Positions 42,914 through 55,118 of a stretch of 64,000 nt of DNA are shown here, in pieces (position 1 is the first letter of the stretch; each line of letters opens with the position of its first letter). A program made the position numbers and the translations under genes. The stretch comes from Tetragonia tetragonoides. Lineage: Eukaryota > Streptophyta > Magnoliopsida > Caryophyllales > Aizoaceae. The notes under the pieces were generated by a model. It saw only the letters and a list, made by a program, of their open reading frames with translations, was not told where the DNA came from and ran no database searches. The stretch is taken from positions 10,253,001 through 10,317,000 of the forward strand of contig CM076143.1 in the NCBI GenBank assembly GCA_038025085.1, in the 5' to 3' direction.

Positions 42914-45900
42914 CTATGATTGATGATCAATCCATAACCCTTCCTCATGGTCATTACGTACGTAATTTATATCTAAATTCTCATCGCCATATGGGGAGGG
43001 AAGACCCGTAGAGAAAGGGGGATTTTCATCAAACTGGTTATACTCTTCTTCATCTGTAACATCATCAATACCAAGAATACGTCTTTTGCCTTGGAGAACA
43101 ACTGACCACTTAGGTTCGACCGGGTCTCGAATGTAAAACACCTGTTTCACTTGTGTTGCAAGTATAAATGGGTCATCTTCATGCCCAAACCGATTAAAGT
43201 CTACTAAAGTGAATCCTAACTCATCATGTCGAACACCACGTCGGATATCAGCCCATTTGCATCGAAAGAGAGGAACATTAAAATCTTTGTAATCAAGCTC
43301 CCAAATGTCTTCAATCACTCCATAATATGACTTTTTTGAATCTTTTGATGTCGCATCTTTCCCTCTAGCAAATTCCGTTGATGATGCCTCCACGATAACT
43401 CCGCTATTTTGCATAGTGCTCTTACCATCTTGACGTTGGGTATAGAAGCTATATCCATTAACATCAAAACCTTCATAAGATCTCACAAGCATATTAGGGC
43501 CATATGCTAACCATTTTATCGTATCAGAAATGTCATTAGGCCTTTGTGACAATTGAGACATTACTCGATCTTTAAAGCATTCAACAAATGAGCGATTGTG
43601 TTCAGTTGTGACCCATTTGCCACTCTTTGAAGGATTCTTCCTCCTAATCATGGCTATGTGCTCCTCTAAGTAAGGATGAACTTCTATCATGTGATGTAAG
43701 ACAAAGAGATGTGCTCTATTCAATTCACCAGGGAGGATCATCTTAAATCCCAATGTACCATCACCTTCAAGTCTTCCGTCGTGACGAGATTTGGGAACTC
43801 TAATAGCATCGTCACCTGCTAAATACTCCGCGCAAAATTCAATTGCCTCCTCAACAGAATATCCTTCAACTATACTACCTTCCGGCCGATATCGGTTCCT
43901 CATATGCCCTTTCAAGATACCCATGAATCTCTCAAAAGGATACATATACCTTAAATACACCGGGCCACATAACTTCACCTCTCTCACCAAATGAACAACT
44001 AAATGCACCATAATGTCAAAAAATAAAGGCGGGAAGTACATTTCAAATTGGCAAAGTGTAACAACAACATCAGTTTGCAAATTATCCAACGTCTCTGGAT
44101 CAATCACCTTGCTACATATAGCATTGAAGAAGAAACAAAGTCTCGTAACAGCATGTCTCACATGCTTCGGCAATATGCCTCGAATTGCAACCGGCAATAG
44201 TTGTTGCATTAACACATGACAATCATGTGACTTCATACCCACGAGTTTCAAATCCTTCATCGACACAAACCTTTTTATGTTTGAAGAATATCCATGTGGA
44301 ACCTTCACACCCGATAAACACTCACAAAAACTGATTTTCTCTTTTTTGGACAAAGTATAACAGGCTGGAGGTAGATATGTACGCTTCCCCGATTCTTGCG
44401 GTGCTAACTCTTCTCGTATCCCCATTTCTTTCATGTATTTTCTAACTTTAATCCCATCCTTTGTCTTGCCCGCTATATTTAGCAATGTCCCAGAGACACT
44501 ATCAAGCACATTTTTCTCAACATGCATAAAATCAAGACAATGTCGAACTGGTAAGTGTTCCCAATACGGGAGATCCAAAAATATAGATCTCTTCTTCCAA
44601 AGACCATCAGGACGTTGATAGAGCTTGCCAAATACAACGTCAATATCTTTAACTCGCTCAAAAACCTCACTCCCAGTTAAAGGCAGACGGGCTTCTCGAG
44701 TCTCCATATGCCCATTAAAAGGCTTGTCCTGTTTCCGATAAGGGTGGTCAGGATCCAGAAATGTCCGGTGACTCATAAACACATTTTTCTTGCATTTGTT
44801 GAGGCGATGGTCAATTGTAGCATCTTCACAAATTGGGCATGCTTTAGCTCCTTTGACAATGTACCCTGACAGGTTTCCATAGGCCGGAAAATCATTTATG
44901 GTGCAAAATAACATTGCGCGTAAAGTGAAATCCGTTTGGCTGTAAGCATTATACACCGTCACACCTTCATCCCACAATAGTTTCAAATCTTCAATAAGAG
45001 GCTCAAGATAAACATCTATGTTATTTCCCGGTTGTTTAGGCCCTGAGATAAGCAATGACAACATGATATACTTGCGCTTCATGCACAACCAAGGAGGTAG
45101 ATTATAGATAGTCAAAAGAACCGGCCACGTGCTATGTTGACAACTAAGAGTGCCATATGGGTTCATCCCAATCTGTGCAAAGTCCAAGTCTTAGATTCCT
45201 AGCTTCTCCACCAAATTCAGGGAACTTTCCATCAATAGTTCTCCACTGTGGAGAGTTAGCTGGGTGTCTAAGCATCCCATCTGATTTCCTCACATCGGCA
45301 TGCCATCTCAAATGCTTTGCATCTTTGACATTTGCAAAGAGACGTTTGAATCTTTGCACTATTGGTAAATACCACACCACCTTGGCAGGAGACCTTTTCT
45401 TATCCTCCTCGCAAGATTCATTAGCTTCCCGCTTGTATCGAGATGCTCCACACTTGGGACACGTGTGTAAATGTTCATGCTCATTTCCAAACAACACACA
45501 ATCATTTGGACATGCATGTATCTTCTTTACATCCATGCTCATGGGGCACAATGTCTTCTTTGCTTCATAGGTGGTAGTGGGGAGCTTGTTATTTGCCGGA
45601 AATGCGTCTCCTAAAAGTTTCAACAACTCTGTGAAACTTTTGTCACTCCACCCATTCTTTACTTTCAACTTACACAACTTCAATGTCATTGACAACCTTG
45701 TGAACTCATCACTACACCCGGGATACAAAGGTTTTTTAGAATCGCTAACTAAACTCTCAAAAGAATCTGATGGTGGCATGAAATGGTCTTCCACATCTTG
45801 TATCATCTCCTCTATCCTATCAATGTCCACATCATCTTCCTTATTGTCGTCCATATTATCTCCCTCACTTTCATAATTTCTACTCGAGGTCACCTTAGAA

Positions 45901-46157
45901 TCTATCCCCTCACCATGCCAAATCCACTTCGTATAACCCTCTCTAAAACCACGACTAAACAGATGCCCCCGTACTACCTCTGCGTTATCATACTTCTCTA
46001 AATTACCACAACGGTCGCACGGGCAAGCAATCATGTCGTCTTTTCCCTCTTGCCTTTTCTTCTTTTGGTATTCCACCCCACATTTAATAAACTCGTTGAC
46101 ACCTTTCACATAGTCCTGAGAACGCACTTTACTATACATCCATGTTTGACGATCCAT
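42914..46157 (-). pseudogene. CACTA TNP2-type transposase (one frameshift)
   Basis: The start MDRQTWMYSKVRSQDYVKGV at 46157 is preferred over 46193 because families begin with this block. It is the Transpos_assoc domain with CPCDRCGN zinc ligands. The cysteine-rich CPNDCVLF ... CPKCGASRYK block and PIVQRFKRLFAN lead into the transposase_21 core. At about 45165 one extra base shifts the frame: family LGLCTDGMNPYG is split into LGLCTDW and GMNPYGTLS. The second frame (to 42914) has SLLISGPKQPGNNIDVYLEP, CPICEDAT, the DYW..LPVRHCLDFMHVEKN stretch, DUF4218 (FFNAICSKVIDPETLDNLQ) and DUF4216 (VDFNRFGHEDDPFILATQVK). The transposase would cut the TIRs. Apart from the shift it appears complete. Confidence 0.88.
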
Positions 46158-46199
46158 GTGTACTGTTGAATATATGCCAAATAAAAATGCCAAGAATTA

Positions 46200-49100
46200 A
46201 CATATACTAGAAAAACGAATGTAAGACACATATGCACGTCGCAACCATATTCCAATCTAGGACAATAATAAGAGGCCTAAAACAAATACTATGTCCAATA
46301 AAAACTCAGTACTAGATGTGTTGAGCGGCACCTATAGCACCAATAGTTCAGTTCAGCACCTACATCAACTCAAATCTTCTGCCAGGGTACAACCATCACT
46401 TAATTTAGTAATTATTTAGAAGGCAACAAACTAAAGCTATATTTAATTTCTAATAATCTGAAATTCAGATCAGATTCCATGCACATATATGGGCAAGAAC
46501 AAGTCTAAAGGGCAAGAAAACAAGTCTAAAAGGCAAGAAAACAAGTTTTAACTAATCTAGATACCTGATACTACATGTGCTCCATTTTAAAAGAGTTTAA
46601 AGCATTATAAGAAGAAGAATTCAGGGCTAAATATTCGACTTTCAGGTCTGAATACAGCAGAAAAGTTTAGCATGCAAAGTTGACAAAATCATCGTTTCGA
46701 CTCATAAATACTCCATCAAACTGAATGACATTTGTTGCACACATAGTATACTTCATAATCATTGAATCACACTCATTTAATATGCACAAATAAATTTTTA
46801 CGTCCGAAATTGCAGGTCTGAAATTTCCAGCTGAAAATAAATTCACTTTTATCACTTTAAGAGCTAGAAACTAGGTCCTATTCAACATCTCTGAATTTTG
46901 AGTTGTGGGGCTCTAATGTCTTACTATCTAAGTTCATTAAAACACCAGAACAAGCTGTAAATGCAGGTCATTAACTAATAGAGATCATGTTAAAACAGTA
47001 GAAACAAGTCGGAAACAAACAGAGCTGGAACAAACAGAAATTCAGAATTTAGTCCTTATACGAAGCCATCGTGTAAACTTTTAATGAATATATCTAAACA
47101 ATAGTAAATAATAAGTCCAAATAGTCTGTTTTCATCTCATTAGAACACTCGCAAATAAAATTTCAGTTCAGAACAAAGAGTGATCAGAACACAACTCCAA
47201 CGCACACACATTTTTCTGAAACCAAGTGATGGAGATTATTAACCAGAACATTTATCAATAAGTTGAACTGTAAGATTCAATATGCAATAACTTGAACATA
47301 TCCAAACTAATCAGAGCAGCAGCAATACAGAGCCATATGTGCTCAGATTTAGGAGAAAAAAAAAGGTGGATCTTCAAGCATTTCCCTTGTTAAAGTGAAC
47401 AGAATCAGAGGTGTGATGTCTTGAAATATACATGAAAATGTTATAAGAAAATCCCAAAATAGCTTCGGTTATAAAATATTTCCCATAATGTGGACAACTA
47501 GACAAGGGTTAATTTCTTTTTCCTGGTTAGGCAAAATCGCTATGGGGCTTAGCTCACTAAGCTACTACATCCCGCAACTGTTAAGTTTTCTTTCACGCAG
47601 CTTGCTTCTTACATTCTGGAATGAAGCCAAAATTAATTCAAACATTTTTAGATTGCGAAGACCTGACAAGAGAGACATAGTTGTTGTAGTTGGTTTGTTT
47701 CAACTTTCTGAAAGCATGACAAAATGAAGGATTTTGCAACTACAAGTGAAATACAGCCCAAGCAAAGCTTTTACACCCATCAATCAATTTAAATGCTCAA
47801 ATTATTGATAATCAGCCAAAGATTTAAAAGCATCGACATTCCAGTGTACACTGTACATGAGGAGACAAGAGATAGTCATCCACATTGGAGCACCAGTTAA
47901 GAGGGCACTAAATTGATAAACCAAAGCAAGGAAATGCGGGGGCAAAGAGAATTAGCAATCAGGTGCTAGAAGAAGATGAGAGTCTTAACAAAAGAAAAAG
48001 AAATCAGAAGTCAATGAGACGATGTCCACCGCAGCGAAAGAGGCCGAGGGCCAAGACGGCTTTCACGTTTTTATTTCTAAAAAATTAGAAACTAACTTGC
48101 ATCGGCTATATCCAAGCCTACATGATGTGCATCATGGGAAATATTTTCATAACGAAGCTAATTTGGAATTTATTTTATTTTCCATGTATATTTTGAGAAA
48201 TCACACAAATCAAGAGTGCATAAACACCTATAAAAAGGAAGCCTAAAACCCCCCACAATGTCAAGCTAGCACCTGTACATCCAAAATTCAATACAACAGA
48301 TATCTCAACCCACAAGTGCCTAAACTTATAGCTCCTAAAACACCCAGTGATACAAAGCAACTATAGAACACACATGAGAAATCTAAGCCACTTCGTATTC
48401 AAATCCAAACCCAGGAAAACAGAACACACAGAACAGAGTAAAAACGAACAACACCTCAGAACATGCTGAGGACATGAGTTTGCAAGCTTAAAAATGTCAT
48501 TTCTTGAATACATCCATATGGACCACAGTCATGAACAAGCATACCAAAATTGAGGCAGCGAAACAAAGAGGAAGCGAATTATTGTACAGAAGCAGAATAA
48601 AACAACAATTGAACAATCAGCAAGAAAATTCAACGAATTTAGGGTTTATACTAAAAGAAAACAAAAAAGAAAAAAGAAAAAAGCAAAGGCTTGTTTCTTC
48701 AACAAAATTCATACTCCAGCTGCCTAGCCACTTAATTTGCCACCTTAACTAATGAAATAAAATCTGTAAACCCTAATTCCAAAATAATCATCACTTATGT
48801 ACTGAATTTTGAAGCAATAATAGGAAATTGACAGCAATTTCGAAATTTGACAGCAATACTCACGAATTGTAGCAAAAAGGAAATTACTTTCAAACCAAAG
48901 AAAACACAAACACAGGGATTTGAAAAATAAAATTGAGACAGAGGGACACCATACCTCTAATCGATGGAACCTCCAAAATCGTCGACCACTTGAACGGCCT
49001 CCCAATTCCCGTCGGTGCTGCCTGGGGCGAATATTTGCTGTGATCAATTTCGCTTTTTGTTAAGAGATTGGTCGAATTGGGGCGTTAGAATTTCGGGTGC

Positions 49101-49320
49101 GGTGAGAATTGGGGCGTGCAGTGATAATTTCGGGTTGCGAGTGGTGGTGGTTTGTGGTGGTGAGCGGTGGTTGCGGGTGGTGGTTGCGGGTGAGTACTGG
49201 CCTGAGGAGAGAAGTAGGGCGCGGTAGGGATAGGGAAGAGGAGGGAAAAGGGAAGAGGAGGGAAGTGAACAGTTGGGGGACGAATTGAAAGAGACCAATA
49301 CGGCAATACTCATGTTCAGT
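46200..49320 (-). other. Presumed 5' leader and intron of the CACTA transposase
   Basis: No coding blocks recognised. The right part (49020-49260) is GC-richer, with GGTGGTGG repeats, and resembles a promoter or first exon. A splice acceptor near the transposase start could not be fixed. Short ORFs here have no support. Confidence 0.4.
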
Positions 49321-49590
49321 GTTTTTTTTTTTTTTTTTTTTTTTGAGAGATAGTATAGGCGTCTGTTGAACTGGGGCCTCTTTTTTTTATAATTTTTTTT
49401 ATTCGAGGTTTAGGCGTCTGTTGTTAAGAGAGAACCGACGCCTGTGACTTCTCGTTTTTTTGGACTTTAGGTGTCGGTGGACTAGAAGAACCGACGCCAA
49501 AAATTCACCAATTATTCACAAATATGCCACCGCACTGTCATATGCGTCGGTTGTACTAAAGGACCGACGCCTATTAGGCGACGCATATGG
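49321..49590. repeat. CACTA right subterminal repeats
   Basis: A T-run at 49322-49344, then GGCGTCTGTTG, AACCGACGCC, GTGTCGGTGG, AACCGACGCC, GCGTCGGTTG and ACCGACGCC as facing pairs, mirroring the left end. The ORF at 49460-49795 just reads through these. Confidence 0.8.
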
Positions 49591-49599
49591 ATGGTTTTG

Positions 49600-51145
49600 T
49601 GCGGCGATCTTCTATGTTTATTTAGAAGCTCTTCAGCGGAATTTAATGGAAGTTAACTCCTTCAGCAACTGTCACCTAAGTCAAATTATTTACAAAACAT
49701 TGTTTCACCTAAGTGAAATTATTCAAACTTCATATAACCTAAAAAATAATACCCTAAATCTCAGAGCACCCAAGTGGTATTTTTTTTCCAAATAAAGGAT
49801 GTGTTACATTAAAAGCATTATAGTGAAGTTTACCTACTTTTTAAGAATGATTTGATAAGTTCAAACAATCATGCTAATACAAATAGTACATTATGAGAAC
49901 ATCACCTCTCTAATAATACAACCTAAATCCGCCATTTTAAAAATAAAAAATAAAAAGGTTTAATAAAAAATAAAAATAAAAAAAGAGTTTCACATTAGTA
50001 AAGAGTCTCAGTCACTTCCCCTACACAAAGAAACCACCCCTTTAGTCCACGCACTATCCACCCCATGTCCCCATGTACAACTCAGTGACCACCATGTCCA
50101 CTTCATCTCATCATCTGTATCTATTCATGATATGATCTAAGCATAATTCTTCTAATTAGCTTTGTGCGTTGCTTATGTAAATTTCTACAGGTGTCTTGCT
50201 TTGCCATACATACCTGCTTATACAGTTTATAAGGATGATAGAATTCACCATCCAGATACATTCAAGCAAAAAGTAAGAAGAGAGGAGAATTTTTTTTACT
50301 CGTACCAATTATTGATAATTAAAAGATGGTAGAAAAGAAAACTTAGGAATATAAAATAATCAGTTGAATAAGTTTATGAAACCATAAGAAAGGAGAGAAC
50401 AAACTTAAGATGTGCAAGGAAGGAGCTAACAATGGGGGGAGCAAATTTTTATCCTTTCAAACCCTGTAATTTAAAAAACATAGTGTGATTTCCTCAAATA
50501 TACATGATTAGCAAACTAATTTCCCATATAGCTTCGGTTGAGAACTATTTTCCTACATATACATCTATTAGGTTCGGATAGAGGTAAGAAAGTGTGATTT
50601 CGTCACATATACATGTTTAACAAAACAATTTCCAATATATACATCATGTAGGATTTCAATTTTTTTTCCTTCCAATTTTTTTTATTTTGATCCGATTTAT
50701 TTTGCTACGGTTTTTTTCTTCTGGAAGTAGTTGTACGCCACATCAATAGGCAAAAAAAGAAGATGAGAAGACTTCACTAAACAGACAAGCAATAAGATTT
50801 GTTTAATCATAAAATTGAGAGCATCACTAACTACTGTTTAATCATGCAAAATAAAATTTCAGCACCAAATAATCATAAGTACCATGGAAATTCAGTAAAA
50901 ATAATAATTCTTCTAATCAAAAGTGATTTTTTAAAGTCAATAATATTCACATGAATAACTAACTTTTAAATTATTTAAATCAAGTATTGGCTACACAATA
51001 ATAATTTTCTCTTGAAATAGCATGCTACAGAAACCACAGTACACATTCATAAATTGAAATACATAATCTTTATACACATAAAAAAGAAAAACTAATTAAA
51101 AAATGAATTATATATATACATGATATTTTATACATAATCTTTATA
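49600..51145. other. Intergenic DNA, nothing recognised
   Basis: AT-rich, no gene or RNA seen. Phrases such as TGTGATTTC(C/G)TCA(A/C)ATATACATG recur at about 50487 and 50594, so some local repeats exist. Confidence 0.5.
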
Positions 51146-51151
51146 TATTAA

Positions 51152-51387
51152 GAGCATCTTCAATGCAAGCTTTTTATGAGGTTTGTGAGGAAGAAAAACC
51201 TCTCAAAAAAACATTACTACCATAGTGATAAACCTACAAACCCAACTTTTACACAAACCGGCATAGACAAGAAACCTATTAAAGGTTTGTAGCATTGAGA
51301 ACAAGAGGTTTATATAAGTGGGCTTTTTGGATTATGACATGGCATGTAAATAAACCTCTCTAGAAGTTTGTAGCATTGGAGATGCTC
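51152..51387. mobile_element. Tourist-like MITE, 236 bp
   Basis: Inverted ends GAGCATCTTCAATGC and GCATTGGAGATGCTC (one mismatch), flanked on both sides by TAA (51149-51151 and 51388-51390). The 3-bp TWA target duplication and small size fit the PIF/Harbinger group. The interior is AT-rich and non-coding. Confidence 0.85.
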
Positions 51388-51390
51388 TAA

Positions 51391-52645
51391 AGCGCGAGTC
51401 ATACATTATTCATTGTTTCATCTCCTTAATTTTTTAAATGTAGGCAAGGAAGCAGACTCTTTGGCGGTTTGGCCTATTATATGGAACATGGGTGTAGATG
51501 TGACCTAAAGCTCATAACAACAAACAATACCCAACGAATCTCGAACTCCCAACCTAAAATTTGATGGGGTGAAAATTTTACCACTTAAACTCCGATCTTT
51601 TGCTCATTCCATCCTCATAGTGGCCTTGAACTCTATACTTTGCTGATCTTACGTACTTCTTATTCTTATATTTATTTTTTTGGGTAATTGTATTAATAAC
51701 AACTATTTGATTATCATTCTCGTACACTATCTTGAGTATTTGCCATCTCCTTATAGCAAAGGAGTATAAGGAGTGGGAAAAAACAAAAAATTTACATGTT
51801 GAAATTGTCAATAAACATATTCATGGTAACTAAAATCTGAATTTGATGAAATAAAATAGGGACGGATTACCATCATAGAAAGACGTTTTCTTCACTTTCA
51901 GGTGTAGTACTCCAAAACCTACATCTGTAAACATGTGACATACAACTTGTTAATTTAGAGTAACCTGAAGAACGATTAATGCTATTCAGATAAAAACAAT
52001 AAAAAGAAATAAAAAAGAAATAGAATAGAAGGACATAAAGGAGAACATTGAAGATATGGCGGAGCGTAATATATGTGGGGTATAGTATAAGGGACGACAA
52101 TGGGAATTAATAGGATTAAATAGCATTGGCAATTTTATCTTTTATTTTTTGAGTTGTAATAGGTTTCTAAGTCTTCTTTCATAATTTTATCTCTTTTATT
52201 TTCTTTATCTAATTTTAATTTTAATGTTCTCAAATTATTTATTTCGTTGATTGATTGATTAAATATTGATTATGATTAGCATCCAAACTCATTTTTTTCC
52301 TCACAAAATTTTTGTCATTTTATGATTAGAATCTATATATATGCTCTAAACATATTGTAAATGTATCTCGTTTTGAAGTAATTTTCGATCTGATTATGAT
52401 GGTATAATTTTTGTTATTTTGAGTAGTATAGAAAATCTTATATATGATTTTAATATTTAGCGAAAATTAACCACTCAAGAATCCTAAACATCAAGGATTC
52501 TAAGACTCGTAAACATTTTAAATCAGTTATTTTTTGTCATTATCTAAGAGTCCTAAATGATTTACACCAATTATTTTTTGTCTTTATCCTCGCTTAGGTG
52601 GCGCGCTCTTAAAATTCTCGCCTACGTGGCACGTCTCATTGCGCC
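51391..52645. other. Intergenic DNA, nothing recognised
   Basis: AT-rich with no credible coding region; the ORFs here lack any family signature. Confidence 0.5.
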
Positions 52646-52647
52646 CG

Positions 52648-52763
<116 letters not shown>

Positions 52764-53039
52764 ATTCTTGTGTGGGTATCTCCACGTGAGATGGTGGATC
52801 TAAAAATAACATGTAATTGTTTTTAATAGATAAGAGCGTCAAACAACTCATATGCTAGAATTTGAAATGGGAAACCCAACGCACAGTGCAAATGTCAAAA
52901 TACGAGAAAGCCAAGTAATAACCATTAAACCTCTAAAGGAGGTAACGTTTCTTACAACTATAACTACACTATAAGTTAAGGTAGTGTATTCCTTGAAAGA
53001 TGTAGCAAAGTTGATTATGGGATTGGGGTTCATTCTATT

Positions 53040-53240
53040 TAATTCGAAAATATTAAATTGAATTGAACTAAACTGAATTGACCTGATTTTTTAAATCGAT
53101 CTTTAAACATTTAAAACTCATCCAAACATATTTAACATTGGACTTATTCGAAAACATATTTTGAAGTCTTTTCAATGATATAAGTATCATCATGAAATAA
53201 AACCAAGTTGAGAAAAAGAGAGCATGAGTATTATGACAAT
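53040..53240. mobile_element. Diverged relic of the MITE family seen at 60436
   Basis: Shares AACTAAACTGAATTGA, CATTTAAAACTCATCCAAACATA, CATTGGACT, ATGATATAAGTATCATCATGAAATAA and a GAGCATGAGT end with the interior of the element at 60436-61229, without its clear termini. Confidence 0.55.
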
Positions 53241-53734
53241 GTGGCGTCTTTGTTAATCTTGTCTGCAAAATCATATTGTTAGCTCATATAGAGTATGTGG
53301 TTCCAAACTTACTCTCAAGTATTTTGGCAAGGCAAGAACTCACGCTTAGTCTGATATATTTGTTATTGAACACAAGAGTCCGAACATAATATAGAGAGCC
53401 CTAAAAGATACCTCGATCACCGGTCACTTACACATCTTCTGTATTGAGAAAAAAGAGGGTGGCTGCGGATTTTCCGTATTAAAAAAAGAACACTATGGAG
53501 AATATGTTCATTCCTTTGGTCCATTCGGGGAGCGACTGTGGTCCATTTCTGGATAGTCCAGAAAGGAAAAAAGCGTGCGTGATATTCACTCTCTATTAAA
53601 ATAGCCGGTCATGGTAAACGGAAGAGATTTGGGATATAATTTTTAATGTTTTTTGTGAAATCTAGTGTAAGTGGTGCACAATTCTACATGATGGTTCACC
53701 AATATATGAAAATGTCGACAATTGTATATGATGG

Positions 53735-54195
53735 TCCACTATAAAAAAAAAAGATGGTCATCGGAGTGTTTTCTTTAACAAATGGAGTATTTTGTGTAAG
53801 AAATGGAATAAGGATGTTATGATATGAAGTAATTTGTTGAAGACAGTGCACAATATATGGTGATGCACAAATGTATATTATGGTGCACAATTTGATATCA
53901 TAGTAGACAAGTATAAGGTAAGGTAAACAATTGTATATCATGGTACACCATAAAACTATTTATTTGTAGAAAAATGATGTACATTGTAGTGTTTAATTTA
54001 AGAAATGGAGTATATGGTATAAGAAATGGATGGAGTAAGAAATTTATGATATGGAGTAATTTGTAGAAAAACGTGCACAATATAGGATAATGCACAAATG
54101 TATATTCTGGTAGACAAATTGGTATGTTAGTGCGCAATATAAGGTAAGGTAGACAATTGTACATAATGCAATGGCAGCACAAAAGATTATTTATT
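53735..54195 (+). repeat. Tandem duplication, two ~225-bp copies
   Basis: The blocks ATGGAGTATTTTGTGTAAGAAATGG / ATGGAGTATATGGTATAAGAAATGG, TGCACAAATGTATATT and GGTAAGGTAGACAATTGTA recur in the same order at about 53780 and 54005. Non-coding. Overlapping ORFs on the minus strand simply follow the duplication. Confidence 0.75.
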
Positions 54196-54224
54196 TTTAA
54201 AAAAACTTGTTGGTCAGTATTAAA

Positions 54225-54795
54225 AGAACACGTCAACTTAGATAATTGAAACAAGTATGTAAATTAGAAATTGGCGTTCGTGGTTAGCAAATAAATTTTT
54301 GGGCTGCCCAAGAATATATTATTTCTCATAAGACCGACCACATAGGAATATGATGCACCATTTGAACTTGTCTTTGTAATGTATGCATATCTAAACTCTT
54401 ACTTAAAGATTCTTGTGTACTCTCTATCCATTCTATTCACCTCATTTTAATTATAAATGTTATGCATTTGCTTGTCCATTTAACTTCCAAGTCGACCTTT
54501 AAAAGTAAACTAATTAAAAATCAAGAATGCATGATTTGAACCACTGGTCTATATCACCAAATCAAATCAAAGTACTGCGTTTGTCAATTGCATTTACTAT
54601 CTCAGCAACCCAAATACACTACCAATGCCAAAGTCATATGTGTTTATTTTTAACTCTATTATAACTTATTGTATGTTGTCAAAGTCATATATATGTGATA
54701 CAAAATAATCATACGATCAAATTTAACTCTACTATAAATGTATTATCAAGTCAATACATAAATGTCATTTTTGCTTCATCACCACCTAAAGTTAT
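54225..54795 (+). repeat. Dispersed repeat, copy 1
   Basis: Diverged direct copy of 57950-58705 (shared GATAATTGAAACAAG, CACATAGGAA, TTGTCTTTGTAAT, CAGCAACCCAAATACACTACCA and TATCAAGTCAATACATAAATG, in the same order). It lacks the MITE present in copy 2. Part of it (CATAAGACCGACCACATAGG) reappears inverted near 58865 and 58995. Confidence 0.7.
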
Positions 54796-55118
54796 TGCCT
54801 TATTGGTATTGTCCTAAACCAACATAGTTAATATTACCATATATTAATCATTAGGTTGTGGTTGTGTTTTTTATAAAATGCTTAAAGTCTCAGTATATGT
54901 AAGTGTTATATCGTTGGACATAGTTAATATTGATTGGTATAATTAGTGTGAGTTTCACTAAACTTGAAGGTACCAACTACCAAGTCCCATTATTTCTTAA
55001 TTTACTAAACAATTTTATTGAAATTTTATATAAATCGGATATGTTTATATCTATAATATATTCTCAAAATTTGCACCATTAGTGTTGTGTCCAATTCGCA
55101 TATGCAAGTTGGAGTGTA

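Larger units (their letters stand above)
36748..49590 (-). mobile_element. CACTA (En/Spm) DNA transposon, about 12.8 kb
   Basis: Two minus-strand genes typical of CACTA elements (TNP2-type transposase and a TNP1-like/C48 gene) lie between subterminal repeat regions built on GGCGTCGGT and ACCGACGCC. Left terminus candidate CTCTAGTACAGAGACGCC (36748) looks like a degenerate CACTA end. On the right, GGACCGACGCCTATTAGGCG (49561) mirrors the left CGCCTATAGGCGTCGG, but no clear TAGTG end or 3-bp target repeat was found. Boundaries are therefore approximate. The transposase is frameshifted, so the copy is probably non-autonomous now. Confidence 0.85.

Noticed and set aside
49460..49795. DUF674 continuation (EALQRNL) beyond the CACTA element
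   Set aside because: Only a few residues could be aligned to the family and no splice or frame evidence supports it.
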